From: JANPCX01 sp046049865
GTDB lineage: Bacteria; Pseudomonadota; Gammaproteobacteria; Burkholderiales; Burkholderiaceae_C
DNA: 64,000 nucleotides
Direction: 5' to 3'
Assembly (NCBI GenBank): GCA_046049865.1
Contig: JBJOQO010000001.1
Span: forward strand, 62,001-126,000
Of this stretch, positions 16,707-25,194 are shown piece by piece. How positions within the stretch are numbered: position 1 is the stretch's first letter; the number at the start of each line of letters is the position of its first letter. Both the position numbers and the translations under genes were made by a program. The notes below the pieces were generated by a model. That model was not told the DNA's origin. It saw only the letters and a list, made by a program, of their open reading frames with translations, and did no database searches.

Positions 16707-17525
16707 TCAAACTTTCTTGGAAACAACTTTGTCTGGGTTGGCGATGAACATCACATCGCGGCCCTGGGCCATCAAGTGTTGCCCACCGTCCACCATGAGG
16801 GTGGTGCCGGTGATGGCTGGGGATTCAATCAGAAAACGCACCGTGCGGGCGATGTCGTGTGGCGTGGATGAACGTTTGAGTGGCGTGAGCCCGTGAGCAG
16901 CTTCAAACTCGTCTTTGCTCATGGGCCCAGACACCAAGGTCACACCCGGCGCCACCCCACACACCCGCACCTGCGGTGCCAGCGCCTGGGCCAGCATCAC
17001 AGTGGCGGCTTCAAGTGCCGCTTTGGACAGGGTGTAAGAGAAGTAGTCGGGGTTCAAGTTCCACAGTTTTTGGTCCACCAGGTTGACGACGCAGCCCACT
17101 TCGGCGCAGCCTTTGAGGTGATCAAACAGTGCCTGTGCCAGGAGGACGGCTGGCCCCGTGTTGGCGCGCAGGTGCGATTCCATGGCGGCGTAACTGAACG
17201 TGCTGGGCGCGTCGTACTCAAAGGTGGACGCGTTGTTGACGACAGCATCCAGGCGCTTGAAGTGCGCCACCACCGCAGGCACCAAGGCGCGGCAAGCCGC
17301 TTCATCAGACAAGTCAGCGGCAAAGACCTGGGCCTTTGCCCCCAGTGCCTGGAGTTCGGCCACCGTGGCCTCGGCCTCCACCCGTGAATGGCGGCAATGC
17401 ACCGCCACATCGAAGCCATGGTGCGCCAGATCGAGCGCAATCTCACGGCCCAAACGACGTGCGGCGCCGGTTACCAGGGCCACGGGGCGGATGGGCTGAG
17501 TGTGAAAGTTAGCGACGTGATTCAC
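16707..17525 (-). CDS. Pteridine reductase-like SDR (FolM-like)
   Basis: A short-chain dehydrogenase of about 272 residues. The NADPH motif is TGAARRLG (19-26), the TGxxxRxG form of pteridine reductases. The catalytic set is D151, Y164 and K168 (NLVDQ ... YTLSK): aspartate replaces the usual SDR serine with 13 residues to the tyrosine, as in PTR1, where D181 and Y194 are 13 apart. With folB directly downstream this points to a FolM-type dihydromonapterin/dihydrofolate reductase. Start is uncertain: a GTG at 17525 (used here) overlaps the toxin gene end by 17 bases; an ATG 18 codons further upstream also exists. Confidence 0.82.
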   Translation of the reverse strand: MNHVANFHTQPIRPVALVTGAARRLGREIALDLAHHGFDVAVHCRHSRVEAEATVAELQALGAKAQVFAADLSDEAACRALVPAVVAHFKRLDAVVNNASTFEYDAPSTFSYAAMESHLRANTGPAVLLAQALFDHLKGCAEVGCVVNLVDQKLWNLNPDYFSYTLSKAALEAATVMLAQALAPQVRVCGVAPGVTLVSGPMSKDEFEAAHGLTPLKRSSTPHDIARTVRFLIESPAITGTTLMVDGGQHLMAQGRDVMFIANPDKVVSKKV

Positions 17526-17802
17526 CGTGTTCTGGATCTCGATGCTGGCTGCGCACGACAAGTACGCGGATATGCCCATCGCTTGGGCGATAGATGACGG
17601 AGTAGGGGAAGTCCTGAAGGGGGTGGATGCGGCGCACTTCATCTGCCGGTGTACCCACCCCTGGAAACCTGACCAGCAACTCCACGACGCGTTCAAACTC
17701 TTTCAAGAAACGGGCGGCCAGTTTTGCGCCGCCTTCTTGCTGGTAAAAGCGCGCTGCTTCAAGGAGGTCTAGTTCCGCGCCACGGTGAAGGCTAAAGCTC
17801 AC
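17509..17802 (-). CDS. RelE/ParE-family toxin
   Basis: A 97-residue toxin-like protein starting with GTG. The RelE/ParE fold is indicated by the opening VSFSLHRGAELDLLEAARFY, then FLKEFERVVELLVRFPGVG and C-terminal strands RIHPLQDFPYSVIYR and IRVLVVRSQHRDPEH. Family toxins either cleave mRNA in the ribosome or poison gyrase; which applies here cannot be told. The GTG overlaps the antitoxin stop (GTGA), the usual coupling of such pairs. Its 3' end overlaps the probable start of the pteridine reductase gene, linking the toxin pair to the folate operon. Confidence 0.85.
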   Translation of the reverse strand: MSFSLHRGAELDLLEAARFYQQEGGAKLAARFLKEFERVVELLVRFPGVGTPADEVRRIHPLQDFPYSVIYRPSDGHIRVLVVRSQHRDPEHGESRR

Positions 17803-18023
17803 CCGAGGCTCGCCCGGATGCGGGCCAATGCTTCTGGGCCAGGCACGAGCAGCGAGGGGTCCGCATCGGCTTGCGCATCGCGCTGCGCCGCCAAGGCGTT
17901 CCACCGGGCGTCTCTTTCACGATCCGCGTCCAAGCTGCCTATGATTTGGTTGAGCAGGCGCGCCCGTTCTGCTGGCGCAAGCTGCAGCACCTGCTGCGCA
18001 AGAAGTTCTACTGGGACGGCCAT
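17799..18023 (-). CDS. Addiction-module antitoxin (PF09720-like)
   Basis: A 74-residue acidic helical protein of the putative addiction module component family: LQLAPAERARLLNQIIGSL, then ARWNALAAQRDAQADADPS, the characteristic spacing of a short helix pair with a conserved tryptophan. It would bind and neutralise the RelE/ParE-type toxin encoded immediately downstream (stop and start overlap). Unlike antitoxins with a clear ribbon-helix-helix, no DNA-binding motif is obvious. The ATG is preceded by GGAGAAAG. The nested palindromic repeat lies upstream. Confidence 0.82.
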   Translation of the reverse strand: MAVPVELLAQQVLQLAPAERARLLNQIIGSLDADRERDARWNALAAQRDAQADADPSLLVPGPEALARIRASLG

Positions 18024-18085
18024 GATGCTTTCTCCGGGTTCAAAGCCGTAGCTTGCCACAACGAGGGGTCGGGCGGGGCAAAGGG

Positions 18086-18238
18086 GTGCGTTCAAAGTGG
18101 TGTGTTGGTACTCCCAAGCCCTCACCCCTACCCTCTCCAGTTCTTTCAAAAGAGCAGGAGAGGGCGAATGGGGCCCCTATCCCTCTGGGAGAGGGTAGGG
18201 GTGAGGGTCTTCCTTCGCCGCATCACTTTGAATCGCAC
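18086..18238. repeat. REP-like palindrome nested in an outer inverted repeat
   Basis: The inner repeat is a perfect 20-base inverted repeat (18119-18138 against 18188-18207), of the common CCCTCACCCCTACCCTCTCC type seen in many proteobacteria. Outside it, 18086-18102 and 18221-18238 form another inverted repeat (GTGCG, optional A, TTCAAAGTG, one mismatch, TG). The element fills the space between the end of the restriction-modification gene and the antitoxin start, and could end transcription from the former. Confidence 0.7.
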
Positions 18239-18276
18239 TCGATTGGAGTTGTGCTGGCCAGTCCCAAACCAACCCA

Positions 18277-21200
18277 TCAGTAAACCGAGTGAATCCATCG
18301 CCCATCCCCGCGTGCCTGCGCTCGGCCAATGGCCACCAAAGTGTCCAGTATGGTCGGCAGGCGGTCGCGCCAGCGGCCTCGGGCTTTGAAGTGGGCGGCA
18401 ATGGCCTCCATGTCCAGCGGGGTGGGCGTGGCGCTGAGGATGTCGGCCACGGCTTTGATTTGTTCGGGCAAGGTGGCAGGCCAGGGTTTTTGCTCCTGGG
18501 GTTTGGGGGTCGCGGTTGCAGCGACGGGGCTGGCGCTTTCTGGCGCTTCCTCTGGCTCCAAGTCCATCGAGGTTTGTTCTGCGTCGGGCTGTGTGGCGGC
18601 GGCTGAATTCTGGAATTCCGGGCGCAGCCAGCGAATGGTGCCGCTGGCTTCTTCTTCAAAGCGGCGGCTGTTGAGGTTCACCAGGCGTTGCAGAAGCGTG
18701 TCCGTCCACGCGGCTCGGGCAGCTTCATCGGCCCAGGGCACGGGCCCCAAGTCGCTCCAGCCGTAGGCTTGTTGCACGGCGGTGTCGAGTTCGTCGTGCA
18801 AGGTGCGCAGCACAGCCACCAGGCCCTGTTCGTGAATGGTTTTGTCTTTAGCACTCAAGGCCAGTCCGCCGCGCAGTTTTTCCAACACGTTGTACAGGCC
18901 CGTGAGCGTGAGCTCGGGGTGGGCGGCTTGCTGCTGTTTGCGGTGTGCGTCGAGCTGTTCGGCCAGTGCCCGAATGCGCTCGGTGAGTTCGGGCGTGAGG
19001 CCGGTGTCTTCGCTGGGGAAGGGGAAGGTTTCGAAGCAGGTGGTTTTGACGTATACCGGACGATCTTCCAATGTGCTCCCCGTAGCGAGCGCCCAAAGCA
19101 TGTGAATCTGGCTGGACAAGATACCCAACTGGGAGGCATCGCCCAACGCAATGGCGACCAGTTTGTTGTCGGGCAGCACCGCTTGGCCCAAAAATTGAAA
19201 AACACGGTGCTTGGCGGTTTCGACTGTGGCGATGTAACGCGGCAGGCCAACGAGTTGCTTGCGAAGTTTTGGATTCGTCTCGCCAAACAACCACCAACGC
19301 TCGCGGCGTACCGCTCGGTTGTTCTGGTCGCGCTCGGGCTTCACCTTTTCGTGCACCCACTGGTAAACAGCAGGGAAACGCTGACGCACCTCTTCAGCGC
19401 TTAAGCCAAACAGGTCGATCACCAGCACATCACGCGGACTCGCCGTCAGGTCGCGGCCATTGCGGTATTCGCGGATGTGCTGCTCCAACCCAGGAACGCT
19501 GCCAAGACCGATTTGGGCAGCTTCATCCCGGGTGACGATGAAACCAGCCCCAAACAATTGAACGCCACGGTTGCTCAAGTTTTGGTTCGCCCGCAACGGC
19601 TGTGCCGCCGCCACATTGGCCCCAATCCGCAAATCGGCGTGCAGCAAGCCCAGGCTTTCGCTGAAAGTCACGGCCACTTCACCATCGTCTTGGCTGGTTT
19701 CGGTTTTCACGGTGAGCAAGCGGCCTTCGTGCTGCCCCGCTTGTGCGGCAGTCATGGCAATACGAACGGCTGCGCCATTGGCGCTGTCCACCCACGGGTG
19801 GTCGGGAATGGCGAACAACAGAGATACGCTGGGCAGCGCGGCTTGCACCACACGCCGGTTGAAGGTTTGTTTGATGCTGTTGGTGGTGATAAAGCCAAAC
19901 CGTTGGGCCTGACCGGTGCCCACGGTTTGTGCGGCGTGTTGCCACCAGTACATGACGAAATCGGCGCTCTCGGGTACGTTGGGCCAGGTGCTGCGAAGCG
20001 CGTTCACATAACCATCGCCCAAAGCGGCGCGCATGGTGCTGGCACCAATGAACGGCGGGTTACCCACAATGAAATCCACCTGCGGCCACTCGGCTTGTCG
20101 GGGGTTGATGTAACGCCACTGCACGGTTTGTGCGCTCTCATCCGGCACGCTCAAACCCGTGACGGGGTGGGTTTTGTGAGTGATGCCGTCCCAACGCGTC
20201 ACCACGCGGCCTGCTTCGTCTTTTTGCGGCTCCATGCTGTCGTAGGCCAGCACGGCGTCGCGGTTTTCGATGTTGCCGTAGTCGTGCACCACGGGCTCGG
20301 CAATGTTGCGCACGCCCACGGTGCGGGCTTGCCATTGCAGGTAACCAATCCACAGCACCAACTCGGCCAGAGCGGCGGCACGGGAGTTCAGTTCAATGCC
20401 GCGCAGTTGTTGCAGGGTGACGGTTTAGCCCTCCAGCCCAAGTTTTTCTTGGCTGTCGCCCAAGGCACCCAGCAGGTTGAGCACCTCGCCTTCGAGGCGC
20501 TTGAGGTGCTCTAAGGTGACGTACAAAAAGTTGCCACTGCCGCAGGCGGGGTCGAGCACACGCACGGTGCACAGGCGGTGGTGGAATTTTCGCACCTCGG
20601 TGCGGGCCTCGGCCAATTTGTCGTCGCGTTTTTTGCCGTCGAGGGCGTTGGCTTCGTTGGCCAGCAATAGGGCGGCGGCTTGGGCATTGCTCCACTCGGC
20701 GCGCAGGGGATCAATGACGGTGGGCATGACCAAACGGTCTACATAGGCGCGGGGCGTGTAGTGAGCGCCCAAGGCGTGGCGCTCGGTGGGGTCGAGGGCG
20801 CGCTCTAACAGGGTGCCGAAGATGGCGGGCTCCACCTCGGTCCAACTGGCGCTGGCGGCGGCGAGCAGGCCATCGATTTGCGGGCGCTTGAGCAGCAAGG
20901 CGTAGCCGTCAGCCTGGGCGGCTTTGAACAACTTGCCGTTGAACTTGAGCACGTCGGCGGCCAGCGCGGCGCTGAAGCCGCCACGATCCATGTCGGCCCA
21001 GAGGGCTTGCAGCATGCGCTGCAAGACGGGCGGGTCTTCGCGGTGGCGCTGCAACAGGTCGCTGAATGCGCCTTTGCCGCTGCTGTTGCTGCCCCCGGGC
21101 AGCAGCCCCACGTCTTCGGCAAACATGCTGAACAAGCAGCGTGTGAGGAAAGCGCCCACTTGGTGCGGTGGGTGGCCGTCGGCTTCCAAACTTTTGGCAA

Positions 21201-21795
21201 CAGTGGCCAGCACGGTGGCCACTTCGCGGGTGACTTTGGCGTTGGCGCGGCTGGGGTCCAGTGCCAGGGGGTCTGTCCACAGCAGGCGCAGACGCTGGCG
21301 GATTTTTTCGTCGCGCAGGTCGTGCAGCTTGATTTGGTGGCTGCGTGGGTCTGGGAAGGGGGTGTAGTTGCCACCGGAGCGGCTGAATTCGGAGAAGAGC
21401 TGAATGACGTGGCCCACATCCACCACCATGATGAAGGGTGGGCGGCCTTCTTGCCCGGGCAGTGCGCGGGCGTAGTTTTGCGCTTGGGCGTGGGCGCGTA
21501 AGAGTGCGTCGTCGTAGCCTTTGGTGTGGCTGCCGATTTTTAGCTTTTTGGCTTCAAGAATGAAGTGGCCGCGTTTGTAGCAGTCCACCCGCCGGTCGCT
21601 TTGGCTGCCGTCGCCATGCGCTTCTTTGAGCGGGCGCTCAAACATGTAGTCTTGATCAACGGTGGCGTGGGGTTTGTCCACGTTCAGCAGCTCACACAAG
21701 TCCATGACAAAACTTTGCGCCGTGGCCAGTTCGCTGGCGGTGGTGGCCTGCCAGCGGCTGATGAAACGTTCAACGTCGGCTGATTTTTCGGTCAT
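18277..21795 (-). pseudogene. MmeI-like type IIL restriction-modification enzyme interrupted by an in-frame TAA
   Basis: Single-chain restriction enzyme and adenine methyltransferase, 1172 codons long if read through. The N-terminus has the nuclease motif D71-x9-E81-x-K83 (as D70, E80, K82 in MmeI); methyltransferase motif I DPACGSGNF starts at 415 and motif IV NPPF at 579; the target-recognition and C-terminal parts follow to the end. Codon 457 (20425-20427) is TAA between KLGLEG and TVTLQQLRGIELN, where homologues carry a sense codon; reading frame on both sides is identical and no other stop occurs. The first part alone (456 residues) would keep the nuclease without a complete methyltransferase. 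A single base change, suppression or sequencing error are all possible. Confidence 0.85.
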
Positions 21796-21904
21796 GTTCT
21801 TGATGATAGTGGGGGCATCGCGCAGGGCTGTGCGCGTTGCGGCGGGTCCGCCAAAGCCGGGGCCACACGAGATCACATCAAAGGCCATCCGCTTAAGATG
21901 TCGC

Positions 21905-23041
21905 ATGCCTATTGATTCGTCCCAGCTCAATGTATCGGCCCCACCCATGAGCCCCCTGCAGCGTTTGATCGCCAAACAAATACAGGCCCAAGGCGGCTGG
22001 TTACCTTTTGACCGCTACATGGCCTTGGCGCTTTACGCGCCGGGCCTGGGTTACTACAGCCGAGACAGCAGAAAGTTTGGCGTGTTGCCGTCGTCAGGCA
22101 GCGACTTTGTCACCGCACCCGAATTGTCCCCCCTCTTTGGCCGCTGCTTGGCGCGGCAGGTCGGGCAGGCTCTTCTCGCCTGTGGCAGCGGCGAGGTGTG
22201 GGAGTTTGGTGCCGGCTCGGGTGCGCTGGCTTTGCAGTTGCTGGACACGCTGGGCGAGCAGGTGCGGCAATACACCATCATCGACCTCTCGGGCAGTTTG
22301 CGTGAGCGCCAGCGGGCGGTGTTGGCCCCCCACGCCCACAAAGTGCGCTGGTTAGACACCTGGCCCGACAGCCTGCAAGGGGTGGTCGTTGGCAACGAGG
22401 TGCTCGATGCCATGCCCGTGCAATTGCTGCACTTTGACGGTCAGCAGTGGCTGGAGCGGGGTGTGGTTCTGCAAACCACCGAAGGCACGGAGCATTTGGT
22501 TTGGATGGATCGCCCTACCCCCTTGCGCCCACCGACCGACGGCCCATTTGCGCCCGGCACCATCACCGAAATTCACCCCCAAGCCGAAGCCTTCATCGCG
22601 TCCTTGGCAGAGCGCCTGACCCGAGGAGCCGCCTTTTTCATCGACTACGGTTTTCCTGAGGCCGAGTACTACCACCCCCAGCGCACAGGTGGCACCTTGA
22701 TGTGTCACCGCGCCCACCTGGCGGATGCGGACCCGCTGGATGTGCCCGGCGAGAAAGACATCACTGCCCATGTGAATTTCACTGGCATCGCGGTGGCGGC
22801 GCAAAACGCGGGGCTGGATGTGCTGGGTTACACCAGCCAAGCGCGTTTCCTGATGAACTGCGGTGTGATGAACGAGCTGCAAAACGCCGACCTGAAGTTG
22901 CGCACCAACACCCAAAAATTACTCACCGAACACGAGATGGGTGAACTCTTCAAAGTGCTGGGCCTGGCTAAAGGGTGTAAGGCTGGGTTCAACCAAAACC
23001 CCCTGGGGTTCACCCAGGGCGATCGGACGCATACGTTGTGA
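21905..23041 (+). CDS. SAM-dependent methyltransferase, MidA/NDUFAF7 family
   Basis: A 378-residue class I methyltransferase of COG1565. Features: a family N-terminus LPFDRYMALALYAPGLGYYS, the GSDFVTAPELSPLFG block, SAM-binding EFGAGSGALALQLL, NEVLDAMPV and the conserved FFIDYGFPEAEYYHPQRTGG. In mitochondria the orthologue NDUFAF7 methylates an arginine of a complex I subunit; the bacterial target is not known, though a complex I assembly-like NDUFA9 homologue lies elsewhere in the window. Start at MPIDSSQL, or at the downstream MSPLQRL. It is divergent from the restriction-modification gene with 109 bases between starts. Confidence 0.88.
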   Translation: MPIDSSQLNVSAPPMSPLQRLIAKQIQAQGGWLPFDRYMALALYAPGLGYYSRDSRKFGVLPSSGSDFVTAPELSPLFGRCLARQVGQALLACGSGEVWEFGAGSGALALQLLDTLGEQVRQYTIIDLSGSLRERQRAVLAPHAHKVRWLDTWPDSLQGVVVGNEVLDAMPVQLLHFDGQQWLERGVVLQTTEGTEHLVWMDRPTPLRPPTDGPFAPGTITEIHPQAEAFIASLAERLTRGAAFFIDYGFPEAEYYHPQRTGGTLMCHRAHLADADPLDVPGEKDITAHVNFTGIAVAAQNAGLDVLGYTSQARFLMNCGVMNELQNADLKLRTNTQKLLTEHEMGELFKVLGLAKGCKAGFNQNPLGFTQGDRTHTL

Positions 23042-23071
23042 GTTTGAGCGCTGTGATCAATCGCCCAAAGC

Positions 23072-23140
23072 CGTCATTCCCGCGAAGGCGGGAATCCAGA
23101 GCGGCCTCAACGATGGATTCCCGCCTTCGCGGGAATGACG
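23072..23140. repeat. Perfect 27-bp inverted repeat (TCATTCCCGC type)
   Basis: Arms of 27 bases (23072-23098 and 23114-23140) are exact complements with a 15-base loop; each arm reads CGTCATTCCCGCGAAGGCGG onwards. This family of palindromes is widespread in proteobacterial genomes and is usually considered a REP-type repeat that can also stop transcription. It lies just after the methyltransferase gene and before the small DUF2905 gene. Confidence 0.85.
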
Positions 23141-23192
23141 TGCGTGGTGGCAGGCAGCCCGTGTTCGAGTTCAGCAAGAAGGGGGCCGCACC

Positions 23193-23387
23193 ATGCTGCG
23201 CTGGCTGATCGTCGTCTTCCTCGCCCTCATCCTGTTCAGCCGCCTGAGCACGTGGTTGACCAAGATTGGCCTGGGCCGATTACCGGGCGACTTTCGCTTC
23301 CGCTTGTTCGGCCGCGAGTGGTTCATCCCCCTGACCAGCAGCGTGGTCATCAGCGTGGTGGGCATGCTGATCGTGCGTTTGTTTTGA
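23193..23387 (+). CDS. DUF2905 small membrane protein
   Basis: A 64-residue protein with two hydrophobic segments (residues 3-18 and 48-62) joined by the conserved loop LGRLPGDFRFRLFGREWFIP, the signature of DUF2905. It is expected in the inner membrane with unknown role. The start is preceded by AAGAAGGGGGC. The gene is convergent with the metallophosphoesterase gene 20 bases away. Confidence 0.85.
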   Translation: MLRWLIVVFLALILFSRLSTWLTKIGLGRLPGDFRFRLFGREWFIPLTSSVVISVVGMLIVRLF

Positions 23388-23407
23388 GGTGAACGAGGCA
23401 CCCCGCC

Positions 23408-24205
23408 TCAGGCTCGCTCGGGGGAGACCTCGGTGGTTTTGGCACAAAGGAACGATGACTCGGCTGCCGAAAAATCCCATTGTTCAATCGCACAGCAGCC
23501 CGGCACAGCATCAGCGCCCCAGCGCAGCAGGTTGACTGAGTTGGGCACTCCGGGGCGCACCCGCCGCGAGACCGAGGTGCCCGCCTGCACCGCCCAAAGA
23601 GGCCGCGCATGGCCAGGCAGGGCCGTCACATAGGGCAGGTGAATGTGTCCACCCAGTACCAAGTCGGCACCTGCTGCCGCCCAACTCGCCAACGCGCTGG
23701 CGCTGCCGCGCAGCAGGTGGGGCACATCAGCAGCCAGGGTCACCGCCACCGGTTGGTGAACCACCACCACACGCAATTGAGCAGGGGTGGCGGTGGCAAG
23801 CTGTTGCGCCACACGACGGATTTGGGCGCGCGACACCTCGCCGTTTTTGTGCCGCCAGGCCCGCGTGGTGTTCACGCCCAGCAGCATCAAATCGGGGCCC
23901 GAGTGGACAGGCTCCAAGTCCGCGCCAAAGGCCGCCACGTGCTGCGCATAAGGCCGTCGCAGGCGCTGCCACAGGTTGAACAGCGGAATATCGTGGTTGC
24001 CAGGAATAGCCAACACGGGCACGCCCAGTTGTTCGATAAACGCCCGCGCCGCCGCAAACTGTGCGGGCCGCGCGCGCTGGGTGATGTCGCCCGAGAGCAC
24101 CACCCAATGAGGCCGCTGCTGCTGGGCCAGCGCAAACAGCGCCTGCACAACGGGCGCTTGTTCGGTGCCGAAATGCGGGTCGGAGATGTGGAGGATGACG
24201 CTCAT
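23408..24205 (-). CDS. Metallophosphoesterase (calcineurin-like)
   Basis: A 265-residue hydrolase with all five phosphoesterase blocks: HISDPHFG at the start, LSGDITQ (near 38), IPGNHD (near 67), VVVVHQP (near 147) and GGHIHLPYV (near 185). These ligate two metal ions in enzymes that cleave phosphomono- or diesters, such as cyclic-nucleotide or lipid headgroup phosphodiesterases; the substrate is not evident. Its ATG overlaps the stop of the diacylglycerol-kinase-like gene by four bases, so the two are cotranslated and probably belong to one pathway, possibly of phospholipids. Confidence 0.88.
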   Translation of the reverse strand: MSVILHISDPHFGTEQAPVVQALFALAQQQRPHWVVLSGDITQRARPAQFAAARAFIEQLGVPVLAIPGNHDIPLFNLWQRLRRPYAQHVAAFGADLEPVHSGPDLMLLGVNTTRAWRHKNGEVSRAQIRRVAQQLATATPAQLRVVVVHQPVAVTLAADVPHLLRGSASALASWAAAGADLVLGGHIHLPYVTALPGHARPLWAVQAGTSVSRRVRPGVPNSVNLLRWGADAVPGCCAIEQWDFSAAESSFLCAKTTEVSPERA

Positions 24206-25173
24206 CCAGGCAAACCCTTTGTGTACGGTTTGGGCATGATCAAATGCAGCGGCTGGGCCAGCACGCGGAAGTCCAAGGGTGGGCGCAAGCGTGTCACCTC
24301 GCCGTCAAAGGCCACCTTCACATCGCGCCGCCCTGGCAGGCGGGCGGGTTTGACCACCATGTGCTCAAACTCGAAACGCTCCACGCTCTGCGCTTCGCCG
24401 AGCGTGCCCATGGCGCCGTGCAGCAGCAGCCTGAGCATGGACAGGGTGCCAATGGGTTTAAGCATCACCGCAGTGATGCGACCACCGGCCGGGCCGCAGT
24501 CCAGTGGACTTTCGGGGGCTACGCCCAATTGCTGCAATTGCAAACGGTTGTTGCCCACAAACAAGGTCAGCGCCTGCACATCGCGCGCCGAAGTGCCCAG
24601 TTCAATGTGCAAACTCAAGCGGCGTTGCGCACGCAACAAGGTGATGCAAGCGGCTAACAAAGCCACCCACCGGCTGCGGCCAAAACGTGCCTTGTAGGCT
24701 TCGCGGTCTTCGAGCAAGTCGGGGTAAAGCCCCAGGCTGGCGTTGACCAAAAAGACACGGTCGTTGATGGCCGCCACTTGCACGGGCCAAGGCGACCACG
24801 TGAGCAACTGCTGGGTGGCTTGCGCCGGGTCGGCGGGAATGCCGTGGGTGCGCGCAAAGTAGTTGAAGGTGCCCTGAGGCACCACCCCCATGGGGCAGCC
24901 GGCGGCATGGGCGGCTTGTGCCACCGTGTTGAGGGTGCCGTCTCCCCCCACCGCCACCACCGCCGTTCCTGAGGCTTGGGCCTTGCTGGCTGCCTCACGC
25001 GCCACACGAGTTAATTCATGGGGAGCGCAAAACAGCAGATCTCCCTTTCTTCCAGCGCCCTGCAGCGCGGCTTCAACGACGGCGCGTTTGCCGTCTGCAC
25101 CTTCGCTGCCCGCAGCGCCATTGATGACAAACTGCAGCGGCGCGGCAGGGTCGATGGAGGCCAGCTCCTGCAT
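24202..25173 (-). CDS. Diacylglycerol kinase-like lipid kinase
   Basis: A 323-residue protein with a diacylglycerol kinase catalytic domain: QFVINGAAGSEGADGKRA, the nucleotide-binding AVGGDGTLNTVAQ around residues 76-88, and GVVPQGTFNYFART. The second half carries the beta-rich C-terminal domain typical of YegS/DgkB-type kinases. It would phosphorylate a lipid at the inner membrane. The stop overlaps the metallophosphoesterase start and the upstream DUF3616 gene ends 21 bases before its start, so three genes form a probable operon. Confidence 0.87.
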   Translation of the reverse strand: MQELASIDPAAPLQFVINGAAGSEGADGKRAVVEAALQGAGRKGDLLFCAPHELTRVAREAASKAQASGTAVVAVGGDGTLNTVAQAAHAAGCPMGVVPQGTFNYFARTHGIPADPAQATQQLLTWSPWPVQVAAINDRVFLVNASLGLYPDLLEDREAYKARFGRSRWVALLAACITLLRAQRRLSLHIELGTSARDVQALTLFVGNNRLQLQQLGVAPESPLDCGPAGGRITAVMLKPIGTLSMLRLLLHGAMGTLGEAQSVERFEFEHMVVKPARLPGRRDVKVAFDGEVTRLRPPLDFRVLAQPLHLIMPKPYTKGLPG

Positions 25174-25194
25174 GGCGCGTTGCGGTGCTGTGGC

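Noticed and set aside
18277..21795. Two separate genes (methyltransferase and helper) or a BREX-type pglX
   Set aside because: Both halves share one frame and the motif order of MmeI-like enzymes with the D-x9-ExK nuclease; no other BREX genes are present.
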